The notes below the pieces were generated by a model. That model worked only from the letters and a program-made list of their open reading frames with translations, did not search any database and was not told the origin of the DNA. From NCBI GenBank assembly GCA_024709165.1, contig JANJXF010000107.1, positions 1 through 58,219 on the forward strand: 58,219 nucleotides of DNA. Reading direction: 5' to 3'. This stretch comes from Thiobacillus sp. (GTDB lineage: Bacteria > Pseudomonadota > Gammaproteobacteria > Burkholderiales > Thiobacillaceae). Positions 29,897 to 38,717 of this stretch are shown here, piece by piece. Numbering within the stretch: the first letter of the stretch is position 1; each line of letters opens with the position of its first letter. The position numbers and the translations under genes were made by a program.

Positions 29897-32148
29897 GGGC
29901 TTGCCGGATGGTGGAGAAATTCGATGACCTGGCCAAAGCTTACCCCGGCGTCGTTGACCGGGATACGGACGGGCAGGTGGACGCTGAAGCCGGCGGTGCC
30001 GAGCCGCGTGAGGGCGATCCTGGCGAGCACGCGATTCTGGAACACGCCTCCCGTCAGGCCGACATGGGTGATGCCTGTTTCCTCGCGCAGGCGGATGGCC
30101 TGATCGACGAGCGCCTGCGCCAGGGAACGATGAAAGCACGCTGCACGTTCGGCGAGCGGACGGGCGGCGTCGGTCAGCATGGGCAGGAGCGGCGCCCAAT
30201 CGCTGCGCCACACACCGGCGGCGTCGCGCACGAGCGGCAGCGCTACCGTCCCGGAGTCTGCATCGGCGACGGCTTCCAGACGCATCGGCCCTTCGCCCTC
30301 GAAGCTTGCGTGGCTGCACACGCCGGCGAGTGCGGCGGCAGCATCGAACAGGCGGCCGACGGCGCTGCTGGCCGGTGCGTTGATGCCGCGCGACCAAGCG
30401 GCGTGCAAGGCGTCGGGGGCAAACGGTGCGGCCGCGCCGACTTCCCACAGCAATGCAGCGGCGGCACGCCACGGCTCGCGCCCGGCACGGTCGCCGCCGG
30501 GCAGGTGGAAGGGCCGCATGGAGGCGGCGCGCTGCCAGCGCCCCGGGGCGCCGACAAGCGCTTCGCCGCCCCACATGCTGCCATCGTCGCCGAGTCCGGT
30601 GCCATCCCAGGTGAACACGATCCACTCCGTCACGTCTGGAAATTCCCACGCCAGCGCTGAGGCGTGCGCGCAGTGGTGCCAGGCTTCGAAAACCGGCATC
30701 CCGCTGTCGCGCGCGTAGCGGCGGTAGCCGTAACCGGGGTGGCGGTCGAGCACGAGACGCGTCGCGCGCACCTGGTACAGCCGCTGCAGGTCGTCGGCGA
30801 CCTGCGCCAGGGTGTCGAGACTGCGTGCGCTGTCGAGTTCGCCGATGTGCGGCGAGACGACGGCGCGGCGGCCCCATGCGAGGCAGACGGTGTTCTTCAT
30901 GTGACTGCCGAGCGCGAGCACGGGTTCGCCGAGCGTCTCGGGCAGATCGAGTTCCAGCGGCGCGCTGCCGCGTCCAAGGCGGAGCGGACGCGCTGCGCCG
31001 GCGATGGGGCGATACACCGGATCGTCGGCGGGACGCACGATGGGCCGGTTGTGGTGCAGGAACGCGTCGGCAAGATGGGCAAGACGCGTTTGCGCCTCGG
31101 CGTTGGCGGTCAGCACAGGTTCGCCGGAAAGATTGCCCGAGGTGGCGACGAGCGGCGCGCCGAAGTCCGCGAGCAGCAGCGCGTGCAGCGGCGAGTAAGG
31201 CAGCAGGCAACCCACTTCGGCAAGCCCGGGGGCGATGTGCGCCGACAGCGTGCCGTCGCCGCGCCTGGGCAGCAGCACGATGGGGCGTTCGGGCGAAAGC
31301 AGGAGATGTTCCAGCGCGGGCGTGGTGGCTGCCTCGCGCTGCAGCGCTGCAAGGCTGGGGAACATGACTGCCAGGGGTTTCGCCGGGCGCGGCTTGCGTT
31401 CACGCAGCGCGAGGATGGCATCGTCGTTGCGGGCGTCGCACAGCAGGTGATAGCCGCCGATGCCTTTTACCGCGACGATCTTTCCGGCGTGCAGCGCGGC
31501 GACCGCGGCGGCGAGCGCAGCCTCGTCATCGCCATGTTCGTTCTGCCCTCCGGGGGGAGGGGGTGAAGAGGAGAAAAAACCAAGATGCGGCCCGCACACC
31601 GGACACGCGATCGGCTCGGCGTGAAACCGCCGATCGAGCGGATTTTCGTACTCGGCGCGGCAGTCGGCGCACAGCGCGAAGTCGCGCATGGCGGTGTTGG
31701 GACGGTCATAGGGCAGCGCGGTGATCAGCGTATAGCGCGGGCCGCACTGTGTGCAGTTGATGAAGGGGTAGCGGTAGCGGCGGTTGGCGGGATCGTTAAG
31801 CTCGGCGAGACAGTCGGCGCAGACGAAGCCGTCGGCGGGCAGGTGGATGTCGGCTTCGTCGGCGACTTCGCTGTCGCGAATGGTAAAGCCCGTGCCGCCT
31901 TCGGGTGCACAGGGCGCGATGGCGAGCGCGCCGGGCGCCGACAGCGGCGGCGCGTCGCGCAGCAGGGCGTGAGCGAAGGCGTCGAGGTCGTGCGGTGCCC
32001 CCTCGGCGTGGATCTTCACCGCGCCGTTGACGTTGCGCACCCAGCCGGCGATGCCGTGGGCGAGGGCGATGCGGTAGACGAAGGGGCGGAAACCGACGCC
32101 CTGGACGCGCCCGCGCAGCGTGATGAGCTGCGCGCTGCGCTCAGGCAT
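29893..32148 (-). CDS. hypF: Carbamoyltransferase HypF
   Basis: Acylphosphatase domain GRVQGVGFRPFVYRIA, zinc-finger CADCLAEL / CTQCGPRYT / CPVCGPHL, YrdC-like and Kae1-like regions (GLTGGVFQNRVL). Confidence 0.95.
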   Translation of the reverse strand: MPERSAQLITLRGRVQGVGFRPFVYRIALAHGIAGWVRNVNGAVKIHAEGAPHDLDAFAHALLRDAPPLSAPGALAIAPCAPEGGTGFTIRDSEVADEADIHLPADGFVCADCLAELNDPANRRYRYPFINCTQCGPRYTLITALPYDRPNTAMRDFALCADCRAEYENPLDRRFHAEPIACPVCGPHLGFFSSSPPPPGGQNEHGDDEAALAAAVAALHAGKIVAVKGIGGYHLLCDARNDDAILALRERKPRPAKPLAVMFPSLAALQREAATTPALEHLLLSPERPIVLLPRRGDGTLSAHIAPGLAEVGCLLPYSPLHALLLADFGAPLVATSGNLSGEPVLTANAEAQTRLAHLADAFLHHNRPIVRPADDPVYRPIAGAARPLRLGRGSAPLELDLPETLGEPVLALGSHMKNTVCLAWGRRAVVSPHIGELDSARSLDTLAQVADDLQRLYQVRATRLVLDRHPGYGYRRYARDSGMPVFEAWHHCAHASALAWEFPDVTEWIVFTWDGTGLGDDGSMWGGEALVGAPGRWQRAASMRPFHLPGGDRAGREPWRAAAALLWEVGAAAPFAPDALHAAWSRGINAPASSAVGRLFDAAAALAGVCSHASFEGEGPMRLEAVADADSGTVALPLVRDAAGVWRSDWAPLLPMLTDAARPLAERAACFHRSLAQALVDQAIRLREETGITHVGLTGGVFQNRVLARIALTRLGTAGFSVHLPVRIPVNDAGVSFGQVIEFLHHPASP

Positions 32149-33241
32149 CGGCCGCTACGCGCACACCGCCTGCCCACCAGATGCGGCAGGCGCCCTCGTC
32201 CGACACCATGCACGGGCCGATGGGGTGGCGTGGCGTGCAGGCGCGGCCGTAGATGCGGCACTGGTTGGGATAGATCTTGCCGAGCACCACGTTCGCGCAG
32301 TCGCAGCCGGGCGGCATCTGGCCGGCGCGACGGCGTTCGGGGGCGCTGTGGTCGGCGAAGCGCAGGCGCGCATCGTGTTGCGCGAACGCGGGTTTGAGCG
32401 CGTAGCCGGAACGTGCGATGGTGCCGATGCCGCGCCAGTTGGCGTCGACGACGTCGAGCGTCGCAGCCATCATGCGCAGCGCGGTGGGATTGCCCCCCGG
32501 GTGGGCGACCTCGAGATAACAGTTGTCGAGGAAACGCTCGCCGCTCTTCAGCTGGCGCAGTACCGAGTAGAACGCGGCGAGCAGCGATTCGGTGCCGAAG
32601 CCGGCGACCGCGGCGGGAATGTTGTGCGTTTCGACGACGAAGCTCCATTCCTCCGGCCCCATCACGGTGGAGACGTGGCCCGGCGCCACCAGCGCGTCGA
32701 AACCGGGACTGCCGGAGTCGAGCAGCATCGCCACCGCCGGCCAGGTGAGCCGACCGGAGAGCAGGATGAAAAGATTGTCGGGGATGCCTTCGGCGAGCAG
32801 CGCGGCGACCGGCGCCGTGGTGGTCTCAAAACCGGCGGCGAAGAACACCACCTGACGGCCGGGGTTCGCCTGCGCAATCAGACGCGCTTCCGTCGGACTG
32901 GCGATGGGGCGCACGTCGGCGCCCGCTGCCTGCGCCTCGGCAAGCGTGCGCACGGTGCCCTTGGGCACGTTCACCGGCACACGCAGCATGTCGCCATAGG
33001 CGACCAGGATGACGCGATCCTGCAAGGCGAGCTGGATCGCCTGGTAGATGTCCTCCTCGGGACACACGCATACCGGGCAACCCGGCCCCGGAATCAGCTC
33101 GAGCCACTCGGGCAGCGCACCGCGCAGGCCGGAATGGGTGATCGAGCGTTCATGCCCGCCGCACACGTTCATGATCTTGACGGTGCGGTCGAAATCGAAG
33201 GCGTGGATCCTGTCCAGCCAGGCGTGCGAGGTGTCGGTCAT
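32141..33241 (-). CDS. hypD: Hydrogenase maturation protein HypD
   Basis: KIMNVCGGHERSITHSGLR, GPGCPVCVCPEEDI, FFAAGFETTTAPVAA, HVSTVMG. Confidence 0.95.
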   Translation of the reverse strand: MTDTSHAWLDRIHAFDFDRTVKIMNVCGGHERSITHSGLRGALPEWLELIPGPGCPVCVCPEEDIYQAIQLALQDRVILVAYGDMLRVPVNVPKGTVRTLAEAQAAGADVRPIASPTEARLIAQANPGRQVVFFAAGFETTTAPVAALLAEGIPDNLFILLSGRLTWPAVAMLLDSGSPGFDALVAPGHVSTVMGPEEWSFVVETHNIPAAVAGFGTESLLAAFYSVLRQLKSGERFLDNCYLEVAHPGGNPTALRMMAATLDVVDANWRGIGTIARSGYALKPAFAQHDARLRFADHSAPERRRAGQMPPGCDCANVVLGKIYPNQCRIYGRACTPRHPIGPCMVSDEGACRIWWAGGVRVAADA

Positions 33242-34044
33242 GCCGTGGCCCTGTGCAGTTGCGCGCCGTCGGGCTGGATCGCCGGGCGCCGCGTCTGCCC
33301 GTGCTTCACGCGGGCGCGCTGCGCGGCGAGCTCGTTGCGCAGCCAGGCAAGCCACGCATCCATGCCCAGCGCCCTGCGTGCCGACAGACGCATGACCGGC
33401 GCGGGGTTGGCCAGATTGCGCAAGTGCGCCTCGGCCTTGTCCGGGTCGAAGTCGTCGAGGACGGCGAGCAGGTCCGTTTTGGTCAGCAGCATGGCATCCG
33501 CAGCGCGGAACATCACCGGATACTTTGCCGGCTTGTCGTCGCCCTCGGTGACCGAGAGCAGCGTGACGTTGAGATGCTGGCCGAGATCGAAGCTCGCCGG
33601 ACAGACGAGGTTGCCGACGTTCTCGATGAACAGGATATCGACCCCGTCCAGATTCATCCGGTGCAGCGCGTCGTGCACGAGATGCGCGTCGAGATGACAG
33701 GCTGTGCCAGTGACGATCTGGTGCGCCTGCACGCCCAGCGCGCGGATGCGAAGGGCATCGTTCTCGGTTTCGAGGTCGCCCTCGATCACCGCGCAGGTGA
33801 ATTCGTCCTTCAGTGCGGCGAGTGTGGCTTCGAGCAGCGCCGTCTTGCCGGAACCGGGCGAGGACATGAGGTTGAGCGCGAGTATGCCGCGACGGTCGAA
33901 ATGCTCGCGGTTGTGCGTCGCCTGGTCGTCATTCTTCGCCAGCAGGTTTTTCAGCACCGACACCGCGGTGCTGCCGGGAGCGACCGGCTTGAAGGCGAGA
34001 TGCCGGTTGCCGGGAGTGAGGTTGCAGCCGCAGGTGTCGCACAT
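33238..34044 (-). CDS. hypB: Hydrogenase nickel incorporation GTPase HypB
   Basis: N-terminal CDTCGCN, P-loop NLMSSPGSGKTALLEATL, VEGDLETENDALRI-like, NVGNLVCPASFDLG. Confidence 0.95.
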   Translation of the reverse strand: MCDTCGCNLTPGNRHLAFKPVAPGSTAVSVLKNLLAKNDDQATHNREHFDRRGILALNLMSSPGSGKTALLEATLAALKDEFTCAVIEGDLETENDALRIRALGVQAHQIVTGTACHLDAHLVHDALHRMNLDGVDILFIENVGNLVCPASFDLGQHLNVTLLSVTEGDDKPAKYPVMFRAADAMLLTKTDLLAVLDDFDPDKAEAHLRNLANPAPVMRLSARRALGMDAWLAWLRNELAAQRARVKHGQTRRPAIQPDGAQLHRATA

Positions 34045-34045
34045 G

Positions 34046-34414
34046 TCAGAGGCCAGAGGTCAGGGAAGGTGTCGTTTCGAGTTCGACGCTTTCGAGCAGG
34101 AGTTCGTCGCCTGAAATGATTCGCGTGTGCCAGTCGCCGCAGGCGGCGCAGACGAGGCGGTTCATCGTGGCCTCGGTCTCGGCGTCGCAGGTCTCGCAGC
34201 GCACGGTGATCGGTGCGGCGACGAGGTCGAGCACGGCATGTTCCATGCGGCTGCCGGTCGCGGCGAGTGGAAACGCATTGCCGAGAAGTTCCGGCACGAC
34301 GCCGGCGAGCGGGCCGATACGCACGCGGATGCGGGTGGCACGTTGCGCCCGATGCTGGCGGATCACGTCGCCCACCTGCTCGATGAGCGCCTGCGCCACG
34401 GCCAGTTCATGCAC
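34046..34414 (-). CDS. hypA: Hydrogenase nickel metallochaperone HypA (GTG start)
   Basis: (V/M)HELAVAQALIEQV, zinc motif CETCDAE...LVCAACGDWHTRIISGDELLLESVELE; overlaps hypC by 8 bp. Confidence 0.93.
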   Translation of the reverse strand: MHELAVAQALIEQVGDVIRQHRAQRATRIRVRIGPLAGVVPELLGNAFPLAATGSRMEHAVLDLVAAPITVRCETCDAETEATMNRLVCAACGDWHTRIISGDELLLESVELETTPSLTSGL

Positions 34415-34637
34415 GGGTCTCCTCCAGAATCTGGTCGAACAGTTCCCAGGCGGTGCGTGCGTCGGCCTCGGTGACTTTCTGGATTGCGTAGCCGACGTGC
34501 ACCATGACGAAGTCACCGACTGCGGGGAGTTCGTCCTGCATCATGAACAGGCTGACGTCGCGCCACACCCCCTTCGCCTGGCAACGGGCGGTGAAGCCCT
34601 CGATAGAGTCGATCTGCATCGGTATGGCGAGGCACAT
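34407..34637 (-). CDS. hypC: Hydrogenase assembly chaperone HypC
   Basis: MCLAIPMQIDSIEGFTARCQAKGVWRDVSLFM...VGDFVMVHVGYAIQKV. Confidence 0.95.
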   Translation of the reverse strand: MCLAIPMQIDSIEGFTARCQAKGVWRDVSLFMMQDELPAVGDFVMVHVGYAIQKVTEADARTAWELFDQILEETRA

Positions 34638-34802
34638 GGGCGGCAATCGGTGGCGGCAGTGGGTTCGAGTATAGGTGATTTGATCCGTTTGCGGCCTGGG
34701 TGGATGGCAATATAGCGCATCGATCCGGATTGCCGTGAGCAAGGCAATACCTGAGTGAAACCTGTGGTTGCCATTCTTCTGGACAAAGCTTAGATTGCCC
34801 GT

Positions 34803-35276
34803 ATGAAGACGCTCGTGCTGGGTATCGGCAACACGCTGCTCACCGATGAGGGAATAGGCGTGCATGTGCTGCGCGCGCTGGAGCCGGACCTCGGCCGACG
34901 TGACGATGTCACCCTGCTCGATGGCGGAACGCTCTCGTTCACCCTTGCGGGACCCATCGAGGAGGCGGATGCGCTGATTGTTGTCGATGCCGCCAACATC
35001 CGGAACAAGGCGGGTGAGTGGGCGGTTCTGGAAGGGGACGACATGGATGCCTTTCTCACCGGCAACCGCAAGGCCTCGGTGCACGAGGTGGGACTCGCCG
35101 ATCTGCGCGCGATCGCGCTGCTCGCGGGACACTGGCCCGAGCGGCGCGCGCTCGTCGCGATCCGCCCCGAGTTTGTCGGCTGGGGCGAACTCCCCACACC
35201 GGCTGTTGCCGCCGCCATTGCGCCAGTGTGCGCGGCAATCACGGAACGCATCCGGTCCTGGCAGCATGCCGCCTGA
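34803..35276 (+). CDS. hupD: Hydrogenase maturation endopeptidase (HupD/HyaD family)
   Basis: VLGIGNTLLTDEGIGVHVLRAL...DGGTLSFTL...VVDAANI...HEVGLADL. Confidence 0.92.
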   Translation: MKTLVLGIGNTLLTDEGIGVHVLRALEPDLGRRDDVTLLDGGTLSFTLAGPIEEADALIVVDAANIRNKAGEWAVLEGDDMDAFLTGNRKASVHEVGLADLRAIALLAGHWPERRALVAIRPEFVGWGELPTPAVAAAIAPVCAAITERIRSWQHAA

Positions 35277-35664
35277 GCTCATCCCCATCCAGATCGCCGT
35301 CGAGCCGTCGGGCAATGCCCGGCCGCTGCTGCACGAGGTCGCCGAATTGCTGAAACGCCTGCTGGAAACCGGTGAGCCGTCGACCATCGACCTCAGTGCG
35401 CTGCCGCTCAATCCCGCCGACCTCGACTGGCTGCAAACCCGTCTGGGCGAAGGCGAGGTGAGCTGTCAGGTACAGGCCAACGGCGAATCCACGCTGGACG
35501 AAACCGCCTGCCGGGGCGTGTGGTGGGTGACGCACCGCAACGAGCGTGGCTCGGTCGTGGCTCAATTCATCGAGGTGGCCTTCGTGCCGGAGCTTCTCAA
35601 GGCGCATCCGCAGGACATCGAGGCCGGCCGCGAGCAGCTTGAAGTACTCATCTCCGAACTCTAG
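35266..35664 (+). CDS. hupH: HupH-like hydrogenase expression protein
   Basis: HupH C-terminal-like pattern WLQTRLGEGEVSCQVQANGESTLDETACRGVWWVTHRNERGSVVAQFIEVAFVPELLKAHPQDI. Confidence 0.85.
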   Translation: MPPELIPIQIAVEPSGNARPLLHEVAELLKRLLETGEPSTIDLSALPLNPADLDWLQTRLGEGEVSCQVQANGESTLDETACRGVWWVTHRNERGSVVAQFIEVAFVPELLKAHPQDIEAGREQLEVLISEL

Positions 35665-35712
35665 ACTGGAAGCAGAACCCGTCCATCCACATTGCTCAGG
35701 GAGGCAGGCATC

Positions 35713-36792
35713 ATGCAGGGTCCATTGATCGACACGCTCGTGCGACAGGGTATCGGCCGACGCACCTTTCTCAAGTATTGCGCGACGCTCGCATCGATGA
35801 TGGCGCTGCCGCCGGCGGCCGGGCGCGCGATGGCCGATGCGCTGGCGGCGGCACGGCGGCCATCGGTGATCTGGCTGCCGTTCCAGGAATGCACCGGCTG
35901 CACTGAGTCGATGACGCGATCCCACTCGCCGACCATCGAGGGCATGATCTTCGACATGATCTCGCTCGATTACCACGAGACCTTGATGGCCGCCGCCGGC
36001 CAGCAGGCCGAGGAAGCCCTGCATGCCGCGATGAAGGAGAATTCCGGCAAGTATCTCCTGATCGTCGACGGCTCCATCCCGCTCGGCATTGACGGTGCCT
36101 ATTCCTGCATCGCTGGCCGCACCAACGTCGACCTGCTCAAGGAAGCTGCGGCGGGCGCTGCCGCCATCGTGGCGATGGGCACGTGTGCCGCCTTCGGCGG
36201 CATCCCCAAGGCGAAGCCGAATCCGACCGGCGCGGTAGCCGTTTCCGACATCGTCAAGGACAAGCCCATCGTCAACGTTCCAGGCTGCCCGCCCATTCCG
36301 GTGGTGATGACCGGCGTGCTGGCGCACTATCTCACCTTTGGCAGCCTGCCCGAACTCGACGACAAGCTGCGCCCGACCGCGTTTTACGGCGAAACCATCC
36401 ACGACCGCTGCTACCGGCGACCGTTCTATGACCAGGGCAAGTTCGCCAAGACCTTCGACGACGAGGGCGCACGCAAGGGCTGGTGTCTGTTCGAGCTGGG
36501 CTGCAAGGGGCCGGTGACGCACAACGCCTGCGCCACGACGAAGTGGAACGGCGGCACCTCGTGGCCGGTGGAATCCGGGCATGGCTGCCTGGGCTGCTCC
36601 GAGCCCGATTTCTGGGATGCCGGCGGGTTCTACAAGGCGCTGTCGATGCCGGCCGATCCACTGAAGATGGGGGCCGCGGCGGCCGTTGCCGGTGCGGCGG
36701 CAGGGGTGGCGGTCAGTTTCGCCAATCGCGGCAAGAAGCGTGCGGCGCAGGTCACGCACGAGACGACGACTCTGGCCGATCTGGAGAAATGA
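35713..36792 (+). CDS. hynS: [NiFe] hydrogenase small subunit (Isp/HynS type) with Tat signal
   Basis: Tat motif RRTFLK; Fe-S ligands FQECTGCTESMTRSHSP, GTCAAFGG, CKGPVTHNACATTKWN, GHGCLGCSEPDFW. Confidence 0.93.
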   Translation: MQGPLIDTLVRQGIGRRTFLKYCATLASMMALPPAAGRAMADALAAARRPSVIWLPFQECTGCTESMTRSHSPTIEGMIFDMISLDYHETLMAAAGQQAEEALHAAMKENSGKYLLIVDGSIPLGIDGAYSCIAGRTNVDLLKEAAAGAAAIVAMGTCAAFGGIPKAKPNPTGAVAVSDIVKDKPIVNVPGCPPIPVVMTGVLAHYLTFGSLPELDDKLRPTAFYGETIHDRCYRRPFYDQGKFAKTFDDEGARKGWCLFELGCKGPVTHNACATTKWNGGTSWPVESGHGCLGCSEPDFWDAGGFYKALSMPADPLKMGAAAAVAGAAAGVAVSFANRGKKRAAQVTHETTTLADLEK

Positions 36793-37454
36793 GCATGGAC
36801 GCCTTGGAACTGCTGACCTGGGCGCGTGGCCCGGGGCTCAACATCGCACTGGGTATTTTCGTGCTCGGCGTGGTGTGGCGCCTGATCGAAATCTATTCGC
36901 TGGGGCGCAGGACCGATCTGGCGCCGGCCCGCCAGCACGCTGGCGCATCCGGCCTGCACACCGTGTTGCGCCGCTCGGTTCCGCCACCGGGCATGCTGAG
37001 GAGTTCGCCGGTGAGCTATATCGGCGGATTCGTCTTTCACATCGGGCTGGCGCTGATCGTGTTCCTGTTCGCGCCGCACATCCTGCTGATCCGCGATCTC
37101 ACCGGCCTGTCCTGGCCGGCGTTGCCTTCGCAGTTCATCGACATGGTGACGGTGGTGACGCTGGTGGCGATGGTGGTGGTGCTGGTCGACCGCATCAACA
37201 AGCCGGCCAAACGCTTTCTCAGTACCTTCGGCGACTGGTTCACCTGGGCGGTGACCTTTCTGCCGGTACTGACCGGATGGATGGCCGTGCAGCATCTGTT
37301 GCTGCCGTACACGCTGATGCTCGCGCTGCACATCCTGTCGGTGGAACTGCTGCTGGTGGTGCTGCCATTTACCAAGCTGATCCACGCCTTCACCCTGTTC
37401 GGCTCGCGCTGGTATGCCGGCCGGATCAATGCGCACAAGGGGGTGCCGGTATGA
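36789..37454 (+). CDS. isp1: Isp1-like membrane cytochrome b/NarI-like subunit
   Basis: Multi-TM protein with NarI-like features between small subunit and HdrD-like gene; ATG overlaps upstream stop. Confidence 0.85.
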   Translation: MSMDALELLTWARGPGLNIALGIFVLGVVWRLIEIYSLGRRTDLAPARQHAGASGLHTVLRRSVPPPGMLRSSPVSYIGGFVFHIGLALIVFLFAPHILLIRDLTGLSWPALPSQFIDMVTVVTLVAMVVVLVDRINKPAKRFLSTFGDWFTWAVTFLPVLTGWMAVQHLLLPYTLMLALHILSVELLLVVLPFTKLIHAFTLFGSRWYAGRINAHKGVPV

Positions 37455-38713
37455 CTGCCACGCTGGAAAGAGGGCTGCACGCCCTCAAGGAAGTCATCGA
37501 TGCGCCCATCGCCAGTTATTTCAGCAGTTGCGTGCATTGCGGCCTGTGTGCCGAGGCCTGCCTGTTCTATACGGAAACGGGTGACCCTCGCTATACGCCG
37601 ATCCACAAACTCGAGCCGCTGCGCCGCGTGTACGAGCAGGAATACACTCTGCTGGGGCGCCTGAAGAAGGGGCTGGGGCTGTCGAAGCCCGTGACCGATG
37701 CCGAACTCGATGCCTGGCAGGATCTGGTCTACGACAGTTGCACGATGTGCGGGCGCTGCTCGCTGGTGTGCCCGGTCGGCAACGACATCGTCTACATGGT
37801 ACGCAAGCTGCGCGAGGGCATGGCAGCGTCCGGGCACGTGCCCGACGGCATCCGCAACGCGACCCGACGCACGGTGGAAATCGGCGGGCCGATGGGCCTG
37901 AAGTGGCCGGCGGTCGCCAACGTCATCCGCAAGGTGGAAGAAGCCACCGGCCTGAAGGTTCCGGTGGATCAAGCCGGCGCCGACTATCTCGTCCTGCTGT
38001 CGTCGATGGAGATCGTCAACTACCCCGAATACATCGAGGCGCTGGCGAAAATCTTCCACAAGGCGGGGATCAGCTTCACGGTCGCTTCCGATGCCTTCGA
38101 GGCGACCAATGCCGGCATCCAGATCGGCAACTCGGACCTTGCGAAAGTGATCGTGTCGCGCATCGTCGACGCCGCCGAACGCCTGAAGGTGAAGCGCGTC
38201 CTGTCGCCCGAATGCGGCCACGCCTACATGGCGATCCGTTGGGAAGGACCGAACCTGATCGGCCGCCCGTATGCCTTCGAGGTGGTGCACGTGCTGGAAC
38301 TGCTCGACGAGCTGCGCGGCAAGGGCATGCTGAAGATGAAGAGCAAGATCAAGGATCCGCTCATCCTGCACGACCCCTGCCAGATCGTGCGTCGTGGCGG
38401 CGTGCTGCAAGCGCCGGAGCCACTGATCCAGGAGGTGGCGGAGCGCTACATCCCCATCGCCGACAAGCAGAAATGGAACTGGTGCTGCGGCGGGGGCGGC
38501 GGGGCGTCGGCCATTCACACCGAGGAGGCCGAGGCGTTGCGTGCCAAGGCCTTCCAGGTGAAGAAGCGCCAGATCGAATCGACGGGCGTCAACACCATGG
38601 TGACGTTCTGCGCCAATTGCCGCATCGTGATCGAGGAAGGCTTCGACCACTACCAAATGGATACCCGGCTGCTCGGCCTGACCGAGCTGCTGGCCGAGCA
38701 TCTGGAGGAATGA
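37451..38713 (+). CDS. isp2: Isp2-like HdrD/CCG-domain Fe-S protein
   Basis: Two 4Fe-4S motifs (CVHCGLCAEAC; CTMCGRCSLVCP) and CCG motifs (WNWCCGGGGGASA, FCANCRI). Confidence 0.9.
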   Translation: MTATLERGLHALKEVIDAPIASYFSSCVHCGLCAEACLFYTETGDPRYTPIHKLEPLRRVYEQEYTLLGRLKKGLGLSKPVTDAELDAWQDLVYDSCTMCGRCSLVCPVGNDIVYMVRKLREGMAASGHVPDGIRNATRRTVEIGGPMGLKWPAVANVIRKVEEATGLKVPVDQAGADYLVLLSSMEIVNYPEYIEALAKIFHKAGISFTVASDAFEATNAGIQIGNSDLAKVIVSRIVDAAERLKVKRVLSPECGHAYMAIRWEGPNLIGRPYAFEVVHVLELLDELRGKGMLKMKSKIKDPLILHDPCQIVRRGGVLQAPEPLIQEVAERYIPIADKQKWNWCCGGGGGASAIHTEEAEALRAKAFQVKKRQIESTGVNTMVTFCANCRIVIEEGFDHYQMDTRLLGLTELLAEHLEE

Positions 38714-38717
38714 ACCC

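Noticed and set aside
34729-34748. HupR-type TTG-N5-CAA site
   Set aside because: The actual arrangement is TTG-N7-CAA, so the described spacing is not met.
34700-34802. Possible sigma-54 (-24/-12) promoter upstream of hupD
   Set aside because: TGGCAATATAGCGCA is the closest match, but the GG-GC spacing is off by one and the -12 box is poor; not supported.
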